From assembly GCA_902806575.1 (NCBI GenBank), contig CADCXD010000007.1, forward strand, positions 1,798,001-1,862,000: a stretch of 64,000 bases of DNA, given 5' to 3'. Of this stretch, positions 51,713 to 61,090 are shown in pieces; the first letter of the stretch is position 1, and each line of letters opens with the position of its first letter. Both the position numbers and the translations under genes were made by a program. The stretch comes from Jackrogersella multiformis (Eukaryota; Ascomycota; Sordariomycetes; Xylariales; Hypoxylaceae). Below the pieces are notes generated by a model. That model made no database searches. It had not been told where the DNA came from and saw only the letters and a list, made by a program, of their open reading frames with translations.

Positions 51713-52642
51713 ATGCACATCGCACAGGTCCAATCCTGGGCTGAAGGGCCGCGGTATGTCTCAGTCGGCGATCCGCCTCCACCGTCAGAGAACCAGATCC
51801 AGCTCCGTATCTTGGCTGCAGGCGCCCACCAAGTAGTGCGCTCTCGTGCCTCGGGCCTTCACTACTCAGCCAGGGAACTCCCCCACACCGTTGGCGTGGA
51901 CTGCGTTGGCCAAGACCAGGCTACTGGACAGCTCTACTACCTCTTTACTCTTCAAGGGGGGACTTTCGCCGAGCGCATCAACGTCGACAAGTCTGCCGTC
52001 TACCAGCTTCCAGGCCATGTCGACCCCGTGTCCTTCGCGGCGAGTGTCAATCCGGCTATGAGCAGCTGGATGGCAATCACCCACCGCACCAGCAACTTAC
52101 CCAAGCACTTCACAGCCGTCGTCATCGGCGCGACGAGCGCTAGTGGCCGCTTGGCCGTGTACTCTGCCAAGGCGTTGGGGGCTGGCAAGGTCATCGGCGT
52201 TGGCCGAAATCCCACCGCTCTGGAGACCGTTGACGGTCTTGACGATTACCTCGTTCTTCGGGACCCCATCGCCGAGACCGACTTCTCCAAGGCGGGAGAC
52301 TGCGACCTCGTCCTAGACTACGTCTACGGGGACGCCGCCGTGTGCTTGCTTTCGTCGCTAAGCAGGTCGAAGAAGCCAGTACAGTATGTCGAGATCGGAT
52401 CTCTTGCTCAGAGGACCGTCGACGTCCCGGGTCACCTGCTCAGGTCCTTCGATTTGACCATCCGCGGCGCCGGTGCCGGATCCTGGAGCATATCGGCGCT
52501 GCAGAAGGAGCTGCATACGTTAGTTCCGGCGATGGTCCATTGGAAGCTGCTCTCTGCTCACTCTGTTCCGCTGAAGGATATCGAGGCAGCCTGGAGCGAT
52601 GCGGCGTTGGCAAGAGAGGGACGACTGATCTTCGTGCCCTAG
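51713..52642 (+). CDS. Zinc-free MDR oxidoreductase (quinone oxidoreductase-like)
   Basis: Single exon, 309 aa. The N-terminal GroES-like barrel (about 1-120) has the expected layout but lacks the Cys/His set for structural or catalytic zinc. The Rossmann part begins at about 135 with VVIGATSASGRLAVYSAKALGA and VIGVGRN, a nucleotide-binding glycine motif, here GxTSxSG. It should be a cytosolic NAD(P)H-dependent reductase or dehydrogenase; the substrate is unknown. Fungal members occur both in general metabolism and in secondary-metabolite clusters, and no cluster enzymes are nearby. It is convergent with the propeller gene, 344 bp away. The start follows an A-rich stretch (AACAAAGAGAAAAAG). 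Confidence 0.85.
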   Translation: MHIAQVQSWAEGPRYVSVGDPPPPSENQIQLRILAAGAHQVVRSRASGLHYSARELPHTVGVDCVGQDQATGQLYYLFTLQGGTFAERINVDKSAVYQLPGHVDPVSFAASVNPAMSSWMAITHRTSNLPKHFTAVVIGATSASGRLAVYSAKALGAGKVIGVGRNPTALETVDGLDDYLVLRDPIAETDFSKAGDCDLVLDYVYGDAAVCLLSSLSRSKKPVQYVEIGSLAQRTVDVPGHLLRSFDLTIRGAGAGSWSISALQKELHTLVPAMVHWKLLSAHSVPLKDIEAAWSDAALAREGRLIFVP

Positions 52643-52986
52643 ATACTAGGTACTAGATACTTACATCGGATATGAGACGTAGGACATTTCAAGCTGGCAC
52701 GAGTTGGTCTATCTGTATAGGTACCTAGGTGGCTATCTACTTGAATATATTCCCAACTTCTCAGCTATCTGATCTATAAGATCCTATTATGTAAATGTCA
52801 TTCCTACCACCAAGTCTAGAAGAAAGAGACGAGTCGGACTTTACGACGTCGAGATATACCTAGCCTATCTAGGTAGCTACTTATACGAGTTATACGGTAG
52901 GAAAGTAGCTTGGCTAGACCTCAAGATCTTCCAGGCCCAACAAAGACCGCCCTTCCTCTCTCCCCAGATAGTTTGCTACGAATTTA
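52643..52986. other. Intergenic region between convergent genes
   Basis: 344 bp carrying the 3' ends of two genes and two partial CCTAGGTA motifs (near 52722 and 52868). Nothing else seen. Confidence 0.6.
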
Positions 52987-54486
52987 TTATACGCCAGTAA
53001 TCACGAAAACCTCTCCTGTCTGGTCGCTTGTCATAAACAGACGGCCTTTCTTGTCGAATGCGAGCCCGACAGGACGGAAGCAGGCCCCCGGGCACCTGGT
53101 AGTATCTTGGTTCTGCAGTACATATTCCACAGCCGTAGCAGCAGAAACCTGAGCCACTGGTTCGCCATTCGCGAAATTTATTTTGCCCAGGCGAAACCCA
53201 TCAGGCGGCACTCGATTCCTACAGGGAGATTAACCAATGGGATTCGAATGCGCGTGGTTTGGGGAATATGAAAGGACGATACTGACCAACTTCCGTGGAA
53301 TGTCACGTAAGCGGCACTCCCATCGTTTTTGAACTTGATACCGAGAGGCGCCGTATGCGGAGGAAAGACTAGGCGCGGCCCCTGACGCTCAGTGCGGCAA
53401 AATTCATCGACTTCTTCCATCGAGTCGCGCGCCGTCACCTGCTCGAATGGAGTTCCAGCTATGCCACCAAACTGCGAGCCAGCGGTAATCCCAGCGTTCG
53501 ACGGGATATCCGCGGTTTTCCAAGCAGAGAAACAAGCCGGGTACCCGTAGTTTTGACCCTTAAGGGGGTTTGCCGCGTCTTTGATGCTACCGTGGTAGTT
53601 CATCTCCTCTGCTGGGTTGTCGTTGTGCAGGTCAGCGTTGCTTCTCTGGATGTCATCTGCCGAGTTCTCGACGGACCACTGGTTAGAGAGGTTAATCACA
53701 TGCACATAGGGCCTCGCGAGGCGTGTGTGTGTGTGTGCGTGCGTGTCTTACAATACCGCCAGTTGTAGGATCCTCTCCAACCCCGACGGAGTTCCTTAGG
53801 CCCCATCCCAAGACCTCACCGCCCGACGCATAGTCCGTCGCATCTTCTGACGCCAGTAGTTCCGAGATATTGAATGTTTTGACGATGCTCTTCCCAGCTG
53901 CTATGTCAGTAGTAGTGTTGTCGATATTGCCATCGGAACCACGTGATACTACGAGGACGTCCGGGGCGCTGGCAGGAATGAGAAGCGTCCTAGTAGTATG
54001 ACCTCCGCTCCTCATGCCTTGTATCAGAGGTTTCTTCGCGCCGACAGTTCCCGCCTCGGCATCGTAAGGGTATGCGTGCACATCTGCCATGCTTGACACC
54101 AGGAGGGTCTTGCCTTCTTGGCTGAATGTGATGCCGTGGTTCAACTTGACTTACATATGAGTCTTTAATCTTCATACGCATATTTTGTATACTGTGCTCA
54201 CCGAAGAATCAGGGATTAGCTGATTGCTCGAAGCTACACATATGTTTCCATCACTCTCAGTCAGGACGATCCTCCTAACTCCAGCAGCGCCTTGCTCAGA
54301 TATGAGCAGATTCCCTGCCGTATCGAAAATGAGATCGCGTGGATACTTCAGGCCGTTCAGAATGATTTTTGCTGTATAGCCATCGGCTACCTTGAGCTGC
54401 GCTGACGGTCTAAGGGCGGTGCAATTTCGAGCGCCTGCCGTTGAAATAAATAGCCCAAGGACTCCGAATATTGTGAATACTATCAT
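52987..54486 (-). CDS. Secreted sorbosone/glucose dehydrogenase-like beta-propeller protein
   Basis: Four minus-strand exons, 54202-54486, 53752-54144, 53287-53678 and 52987-53218, with introns of 57, 73 and 68 bp, all keep frame and give 433 aa. A signal peptide is clear (MIVFTIFGVLGLFISTAGA). The joined protein shows propeller segments typical of L-sorbosone dehydrogenase-like and soluble PQQ glucose dehydrogenase-like proteins: LKYPRDLIFDTAGNLLISEQG, LNHGITFS, EVLGWGLRNSVGV, GGIWSVENSADD, YGYPACFSAW, VTFHGSWNRVPPDGFRLG and FRPVGLAFDKKGRLFMTSD near the end. The second intron holds a (GT)n run, and its acceptor (AACCAG, then TGG) was chosen because it gives the expected GGIWSVEN. Fungal members are extracellular or wall-associated; PQQ use and the substrate are not shown by sequence. 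Confidence 0.88.
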
Positions 54487-55592
54487 CGCCAGGGACTTTA
54501 CTCAACAGTGAGCTATGTTATATGCACTCGCAAATAAAAACCAGAACCAACTTGGCTGGCCAGGTCATGAAGCCCTTCGTATAATTTTAAGACCACAATA
54601 ACGCATCGCGGCAGCAAGGTGATAGCGATCTGTATATAACCTAGGCCTTTACGCTTATTATTCTTGATAGGACAGACTGTGGTGTCCGTGATAGTCGCCC
54701 GTAGGATAAACCCCACGAATTATCACACAACCTAGTCGATACTTTCACCGACTAGGTCTCCTGTCGTAGGAAAGATACGAACCGGATATTGACTTTTAAC
54801 CGCTACACATAGTGCCCAGAAGTGATCGTCTATAACATCTACCTAAAAGAGCACCTTGAATCCCGCCACTCGTTGTCGATCCAACAATCCAGGCCGGCAA
54901 CAGCAGAAAACGGCATGTAAGTTGCAACGGGTGGAGTACCTATAGTTGAACGTAACGCAATTCGCGGTCTGGGACTTGGCGAAGATGGAGAAAAGGAAGA
55001 ACGAAGAAGACGACGACGTAGACCACGAAACGGGTATGTTGATTATATTCATTGGGATCGCTCGTGTAGATCATTCGGGTAGGGGCGTCGTATCTTCCAT
55101 TTCCGAGGATTTGGGATATACATCACATATATATTGGTGATGGGTTAGAGATAAACAACGTTGAAGACTCCAACAGTTTCGAAATGGTGGTTTACGATGA
55201 TACTAGACTTGCAAACAACGCCGTGTAATTTGCCATGAAATTTTTGCTGTGGTTTAAAAAGAATGATCAGAGAACTCGTCTAGTTCTCTCATAATGGTAA
55301 TGACCAAGATAGGTTTATACATCAAGCTCGCTATACCACCGGCTTAGCTATTATGGCAACAGCATGCGTAGTGATTTCAACATATTCCTGCACCTCGACG
55401 TGACCGAAGGAAACATATCTAATTCCTAAAAAAAACTGAATCCTGATATAAAAGGTCGACGAGTTCACCCTCGACTCTAAAACTCACAATGGTATACTGA
55501 ATTATAAACGACTAATATTACGGAATTAATGTATTTCCATGCATGAAGGCAAACTCAACGATGCGTCTCTATTTTCTGCCTGATAATAGTAA

Positions 55593-55615
55593 AAGGTCGA
55601 ATGCGATTCGACCTT
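55593..55615. repeat. Perfect 10-bp inverted repeat (hairpin)
   Basis: Arms AAGGTCGAAT and ATTCGACCTT around GCG, in non-coding DNA. Confidence 0.82.
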
Positions 55616-55880
55616 CGAGGCAACTATTCATGGCCTAAGTACCCATACAACAAACTTTTGGTTTTTTGTTTGCCATTCTGGCCTGACGCCATTCGAACCC
55701 TCCATACTTATGACCCGGATATATGATGCCTTAATACTAAAGCTGCGTTTTGACTGCGCCTTAGCTCCATTTTATCAATTAGATAGTAAGTCCACTCCTG
55801 CTTCAACTCCGAGGCCAGCCCGATGCTCAAGCAAGATGCAAGCCCGCGCACCAAAAAAATAAAAAAAATAAAAATAAAAA

Positions 55881-55919
55881 GGGGTTGGGGTTGGGGGAGA
55901 GAGAGATAGAGAGAGGGGA
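55881..55919. repeat. GGGGTT repeats and (GA)n run
   Basis: GGGGTTGGGGTTGGGGG followed by GAGAGAGA and another G run. On the minus strand it is a C/T-rich tract about 210 bp past the stop of the 1170-aa gene. Confidence 0.8.
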
Positions 55920-56129
55920 AACACAAGATGTGAGACACCGAGCGTAAACTTCAACTTTACAAAATATACAATAACAGTCCGATAGTAACCTCTCGTAAGG
56001 AACAAGAAATAATGTGAAAATTTGGTATCTCATTACATTTCGTGAATGCTTAAGGGGCAACCACTCTGATCTGGAATTAGACAAGGGTGACGAACAAGGA
56101 TTGAGCACGCTGCTCTCGAGTCTGGTCGA

Positions 56130-59100
56130 TTAAATCATACCGCCCGGCAAACCCATGCCCCGTGTCGGTCCCTCAGGTGCGACTTGCCTGGGTGCAGGAG
56201 GGCCATTGTTCGGTGTCCTTAACGGGACACCTGAAGCATCGGACGCCACCGGGCGCAGACGTCTGCGCTCAGGTCTCTGGTCTCCGTCTCTTTCTCCACG
56301 ACCCACGCCGCTGTCAGCGCCGTTATCATTCCGTCGACTGAGGTTATCGAAATGGGCTCGAGTGCTGCTGAAGTCCGGTCTTCGCCTCGGGTTTATAGGA
56401 GGTAGAGGCGGTGCTGTCCGGCTATTGTTGCGAGGTCTGTTCTGTGCGGCATCAGGTAGGGCGACTGTTGGGACTCGAGAGGTTGACATGACAAACGTAG
56501 GATCTGAGATGTCTTTTAGTTTAATTTTGCGTCTTGCCGAATCGTTCATGGTGGAGCCCGCCATGTCGTGGCCGCGATTTGGGGAGGCTGATGGGCGGGG
56601 CGAGGAAGGAAGAGTAACAGGGGTCGATGGATTATGAGAGTATGGCGAGGAAATAGGAGAGATAGGGGAGGGTTGGTTGGACTCGTGACCGCGAGAGATC
56701 TGGACATGAAGATTGCCACTTGACGAGGATTTCGACTGACCAGTCTGAACAGAGCCCGGATACGGGTGCGGAGGCATGATAGGCGAGCCTTTGATATCTG
56801 TTCCGGGAAGACCAGGAGAGCGCATTGGGGGCCGCATCCCGGTCCCATTCGGACCAACTTGCAAATTCCCACGAGTAGACGAGTCGTTCCTAGGTCGTGT
56901 TTGCCGGTTGTTTGATCGCCCATCCTTGCTGGAGCCCGAACCACTCCGATCACGCCCAAACTTCGCCTGTTCTTGAGGTCCAAAGTTTCGGCTCCCCTGC
57001 GTTGACTCTCCGCTTGTCGAACGTTGCTGGAAAAATATTGGTGGCGGTTTTCGCTCTCGTTCGGGTGATCGTTGCCCAGATGGACGGTCTCGACTTGGTG
57101 TTGATCGCACAGAATTGGCGTCTTGTAAAAGATCTTCTTGCTGCTGATGCCTAGCCTGCGTTTCTATCTCCTTCATCTTCTGCTGTTCACGTCTTGCTTG
57201 CCTGAACACGCGAAGTCCCTCCTCTGCACCATTTGCCTTGTCTTCAAGTTCATCATAATCGAAAGGATTCGGTTCCCTTCTGGTTTCCTCCTTTGGCGGC
57301 TCGCGTACCGAGTTCACAGTTTGGGAACTGCTTTGTGCGCCAAGTCCAAGCATCTTCTTCGCCTTAGACTGCGTCGCATCTCGACCTCGATCAATCAATG
57401 AGCCCTTGCTGCTCTTTGGTCGTAGAAGGCCCAGACCGTTTTGACGCTGAGCCGGCGGCTGGCCTCCAAACGAGTCCATAGCGTGGCCTGGCCGATGGGG
57501 AGAGGTAGAACGACTGTCAGTTTCAACATACGTAGTTAAACGCTCGCGCACTCGGCGAGCTCCATCGGCAAGCTGGCTCGCAAATTCATCTCGGTCATCC
57601 CTAAAATTCGACGTGGCACTAGGACTAATGCCTGGGAGGTCCTCGAAATCAGGTACATTTGAAGATCGAGATTGGATGTCCATCATAGGCTCATTCACAT
57701 CAAAGTCCAAGGTCCAATCGCGATCAGTATCAGATAAATCCCAAGGGTTTGTAGTCATCCTCAGATCGCGATAAGCTTGCGCAGCCTCCGGATCCGCCGA
57801 AAAGCGAGATTCCAACCCTGAGGTGGAGGGCATAGCACCGTAGATTGATGAAGCGTTGCTATCACCTCGCAGATGCTGTCGTACCATGCCGCTTAGACCG
57901 GCATCCGGGGATGGACCAAGGGTAGGGGAGTCAATAGGTGAGACCTTAGGGTTAGGAGACAGAGACGAAGAATGATCCGCGGTTGGGGAAGGCTCATCAC
58001 CGGGCCTTGATATACTAGAGTCGCGAAAAGCCGGGTGCTCCTGGTCAGAAGGGCGCTGAAGCACTACCTGAGGGGAAGGAATGGGCCTGGGTGATGGAGC
58101 GGGAGAGTAATCCGAATCATTAGGGTCGGCTAGAAAAGATGTCGAAAGTTCCTCGTTGGACGACTCAGCTATGGGAAGATTAGCGTCGGCTTGGGGGATT
58201 AATATCTTCCTTTGAGTTGACGATGATGAACTAGATCTGTTGACTAATGAAGGGCTATATGACACATCCCGGGATTTCAGCGTGGGCGTCTCTCGCTCTT
58301 GCTGCCGCTGTAACTGCCGCTGGGCATATCGGGACTCATCGTACGGCTGTGAAGGCTTTTGGAAGACCCCTAAGGCGGTAGCTTTCCCTCGGTCGCTAGG
58401 GTGGATTGGCAGCATCGAATTTTCCTCTGCTTCGCTGATAGGAGGACTTAAGGGCGGCGCCCCACCAAAGTTTGATCGCATTTCGGTCGCACTGGGTACA
58501 CCGACGCCTAGATCTGGAGTGCCGGTCGAGGAAGCGGTGGTAGGGGGGCTCATTGATCGCAGGTTTGGCGCGCTAGACTTCGCCAGTATCCTTCGCTCCA
58601 TGCCGGACCGTTCAACGAACCCGACGGTCGTAGGCGACGGGGAATTTTGGACCAGATCGGGTGTTCTAGTACCGAAAGTGCGCTGTCGCGTCAAGGTATC
58701 GATGCGAGACAGTGCTGAGGACTGCTGTTCATGGAGATCGTTGTTCAATCCAGACTCGTATAGTCTTCTCGTACGAGTCACACTTCTGTCCATACTGGGT
58801 GCCGAGCTTGTCGATGGTTGCCAATCTTTCAAGGACGGTGCACGCTGAGAGGTGACCGAAGTAGCAGCGGTCGAGTTCCTAGCCAGTGATGGAATCGAGG
58901 ACGTTGTCGATGATGTCTCCCTCTTTTGGTTATAGTTACTCAGGACTGGAGAATCCGCGCGAAGTGCATCTGTTTCCATTTCACCAGAATTCCTCTCTCC
59001 GCTGTCTCTTTCCTCCTCCTCCGATCCACGCCCCTTCTCAGCTTGTCTCCATCTCTGAAAAGCCGATAATGCCACGTCGTCATCATACAAGGCCCGCCCG

Positions 59101-59642
59101 CCCATTCCTCCACTGGCAGTCTTCGACGGATTTGTACCCATCGGAATTTTATAGATCTTCTGGCGCCCGCCAAATAGGTTATTACCCTCGGTCGGTTTGG
59201 AACGACCCATGACACTACTAGCCGTTAAGGAATCCGTATCGTCCGAATAGTACGAGTCCATCCGAGCGAAAGGAGCGGCGGCCCTAAGCGATTCCACCTC
59301 AGCAATATCCCCTAAGCCATGGAATCCCCCATAGTCCAGTCTAGATTGCCTCTTGGGAAACAATACGCTATCGTCGCTAGCTTTGCCGATTTTAGTATTA
59401 GGATCATCCTGTTCCCGTAACATCGAAAACCGGGCTGAAAGGCCAGTCATCAATAAGCTGGTGCGAAAATTATCGGTGGACGGTAGCGCCGACGAGAGGT
59501 CAATCTCAACTTTCTCGGGTTCTTGGGATCTCTTTCCTTTCCTAAACGGCCTGAAAGCCATGGACGACTCAGAATCCTGCGAGGGCCGAGGAGGAGCCGA
59601 AACGTCCTCCTTGACCTTCTTCTTAGTCCTAAACCGATTCAT
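56130..59642 (-). CDS. Large intrinsically disordered protein of unknown function
   Basis: A single 1170-codon exon on the minus strand. The protein is rich in Ser, Pro, Arg and Asp, with no membrane segment or enzyme motif. The first 230 residues look most ordered and information-rich: a basic start (MNRFRTKKKVKED), SARFSMLREQDDPNTKIGKA, SRLDYGGFHGLGDIAEVESL, MDSYYSDDTDSLTASSVMGR, FGGRQKIYKIP and GGRALYDDDVALSAFQRWR. A short helical, probably coiled-coil stretch occurs at about 800-835 (LRVFRQARREQQKMKEIE). The rest resembles scaffold or signalling proteins with many Ser-Pro sites that kinases could use. I do not recognise the family and give no function. Its codon use and uninterrupted length make it a confident gene. 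It has a long upstream region. Confidence 0.83.
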   Translation of the reverse strand: MNRFRTKKKVKEDVSAPPRPSQDSESSMAFRPFRKGKRSQEPEKVEIDLSSALPSTDNFRTSLLMTGLSARFSMLREQDDPNTKIGKASDDSVLFPKRQSRLDYGGFHGLGDIAEVESLRAAAPFARMDSYYSDDTDSLTASSVMGRSKPTEGNNLFGGRQKIYKIPMGTNPSKTASGGMGGRALYDDDVALSAFQRWRQAEKGRGSEEEERDSGERNSGEMETDALRADSPVLSNYNQKRETSSTTSSIPSLARNSTAATSVTSQRAPSLKDWQPSTSSAPSMDRSVTRTRRLYESGLNNDLHEQQSSALSRIDTLTRQRTFGTRTPDLVQNSPSPTTVGFVERSGMERRILAKSSAPNLRSMSPPTTASSTGTPDLGVGVPSATEMRSNFGGAPPLSPPISEAEENSMLPIHPSDRGKATALGVFQKPSQPYDESRYAQRQLQRQQERETPTLKSRDVSYSPSLVNRSSSSSSTQRKILIPQADANLPIAESSNEELSTSFLADPNDSDYSPAPSPRPIPSPQVVLQRPSDQEHPAFRDSSISRPGDEPSPTADHSSSLSPNPKVSPIDSPTLGPSPDAGLSGMVRQHLRGDSNASSIYGAMPSTSGLESRFSADPEAAQAYRDLRMTTNPWDLSDTDRDWTLDFDVNEPMMDIQSRSSNVPDFEDLPGISPSATSNFRDDRDEFASQLADGARRVRERLTTYVETDSRSTSPHRPGHAMDSFGGQPPAQRQNGLGLLRPKSSKGSLIDRGRDATQSKAKKMLGLGAQSSSQTVNSVREPPKEETRREPNPFDYDELEDKANGAEEGLRVFRQARREQQKMKEIETQARHQQQEDLLQDANSVRSTPSRDRPSGQRSPERERKPPPIFFQQRSTSGESTQGSRNFGPQEQAKFGRDRSGSGSSKDGRSNNRQTRPRNDSSTRGNLQVGPNGTGMRPPMRSPGLPGTDIKGSPIMPPHPYPGSVQTGQSKSSSSGNLHVQISRGHESNQPSPISPISSPYSHNPSTPVTLPSSPRPSASPNRGHDMAGSTMNDSARRKIKLKDISDPTFVMSTSRVPTVALPDAAQNRPRNNSRTAPPLPPINPRRRPDFSSTRAHFDNLSRRNDNGADSGVGRGERDGDQRPERRRLRPVASDASGVPLRTPNNGPPAPRQVAPEGPTRGMGLPGGMI

Positions 59643-61090
59643 CGTGGATCGTGTCGACGCGGGTACCCTTTTTGTGCGATAAATAGATTCTTGACTGTGT
59701 AAAATAGTTGTCCGATATGAAAAGAGTGAGTCGGAGTCGCAACTTCAAATAGATCACCGGGATAACTCCACCATCTGTTTGGAATGAATGAAAGTAATGG
59801 GGAAACTGGTAAAAGATAGACTCTGGTTAGATTCGCGTCCGTAGTTCGAAACCCATTTACAGATGCAGGCGTCGTGAAAAACTCCTAGGAATCAGATGAA
59901 TGAGCGTAGTTGACCACTGTCTGCAAAAGAAAAGATCTATGGTTAGCTAAGTTAGCTGGGATGTTGTTAGATGTTGAATGTTGTGTGGGGGGGGGGATAG
60001 TTAAAAGGGGGGAGGAAGGGGTACGGGGTAGGGGGGTTTGCACGAGCAGCGCGTACCCCAGTCTAAGCATGATCAGGGGTATCAAGTACAGGTCATATCA
60101 ATGTGAAGTGGAAGTTAATTGGTGGACATAAACTGGTCCCCTGTTCTAGAATGGGAGAAACAGTTCCCTAACCATTTTTGAAAGAAAAAAGAAAAGAGAA
60201 GGTGTTTTTTTTCCTTTTTAAAAAGACATCCAAGAAGACAAATATTATTGGAAGGGAGCCTACTTGAAGACGGAATAACTCGTGTCGGGATCGTTTCACA
60301 GATCGATCAAGGCGAGGGTACCTTGGAAACTAGGCCGTCCTAATGTAGTCAAGCATGAATTCGCAGATGGGCCGGCCGACGATCAGACAATCGGATCGTC
60401 CAATTGGGATAACACTGTCTCTTTCTCGAAAAGAGCCAATAGTATCACCCGGACTTAAAATATGAGAGAAACGAGGATTGACACAAAGAGACAGAAGGAG
60501 CTGTAGTGATAGTATCGTAATTCATACGATATATTATTGACTGGGTGAGAAATGCTCGGTTTGTTCCACAACAGACCAATGGCTTCGTGCAGGATAGGCT
60601 AGGAGCAGCAGACGAATGCCGTAACCCAAACGTCGTGGCCCGATGTTGTGACAGATGAGTCTGCAAGAATCTGCAAGATCCGCACCTCTTGGGTTTGGAG
60701 TTGGTAGGAATGGGAAATGATTGCGAAGTCTTGCGTCTCGTATTATCTTGTGTCTTGTGCAATAGGTGGTTCGTCGTTTAGTTGTTATGTCGGTCTGTAG
60801 AATGCTAGATCTAGATAGAGGATCACAATGATAAAGATAACTCTTCTTGTTTATCACCTTAGACAAGCAAAACTTCCTCGTATCTTCCGGGATTAGAATC
60901 GACTCGAATTCGAACGTTTGACTCAATTATCGATTCGAGAATCGCCTTGGTATCGGGGTCAAATGAGTGACTATAGTTAGTTGTCGTCGCCGTAGGACAA
61001 GGGACAAGGGGAACAATCGGACAAAGAGATCGAATGCCGAAAAAAAGAATAGAGAAGGGGGGGAAAACGAAAGAGTCGATTTGAAAGGTA
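59643..61090. other. Upstream region of the disordered-protein gene
   Basis: About 1.4 kb with no convincing gene; probably promoter and a long 5' UTR on the minus strand. Contains the G-run cluster at 59987-60036 and a purine-rich stretch near 60178-60230. Small open frames here lack coding character. Confidence 0.55.
59987..60036. promoter_or_regulatory. Cluster of G runs, possible quadruplex
   Basis: Five runs of 4-10 G within 50 bp, 345-395 bp upstream of the minus-strand start at 59642. Enough runs for a G-quadruplex on the plus strand; a regulatory role is inference. Confidence 0.5.

Larger units (their letters stand above)
54487..56129. other. Intergenic region with hairpin and G-rich run
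   Basis: 1.6 kb upstream of the propeller gene and downstream of the disordered-protein gene, both on the minus strand. Open frames are short and without recognisable domains. Holds a perfect hairpin (55593-55615) and an A-rich/G-rich tract (55852-55919), the latter likely near the 3' UTR of the gene ending at 56130. Confidence 0.6.

Noticed and set aside
53679..53712. GAG acceptor for the second intron of the propeller gene
   Set aside because: It breaks the reading frame with the GTAAGA donor; the AACCAG acceptor keeps it and restores the WSVEN motif.
55680..55720. Possible tRNA T-loop (GGTTCGAAT on the minus strand)
   Set aside because: No matching acceptor, D-arm or anticodon arm could be folded around it.
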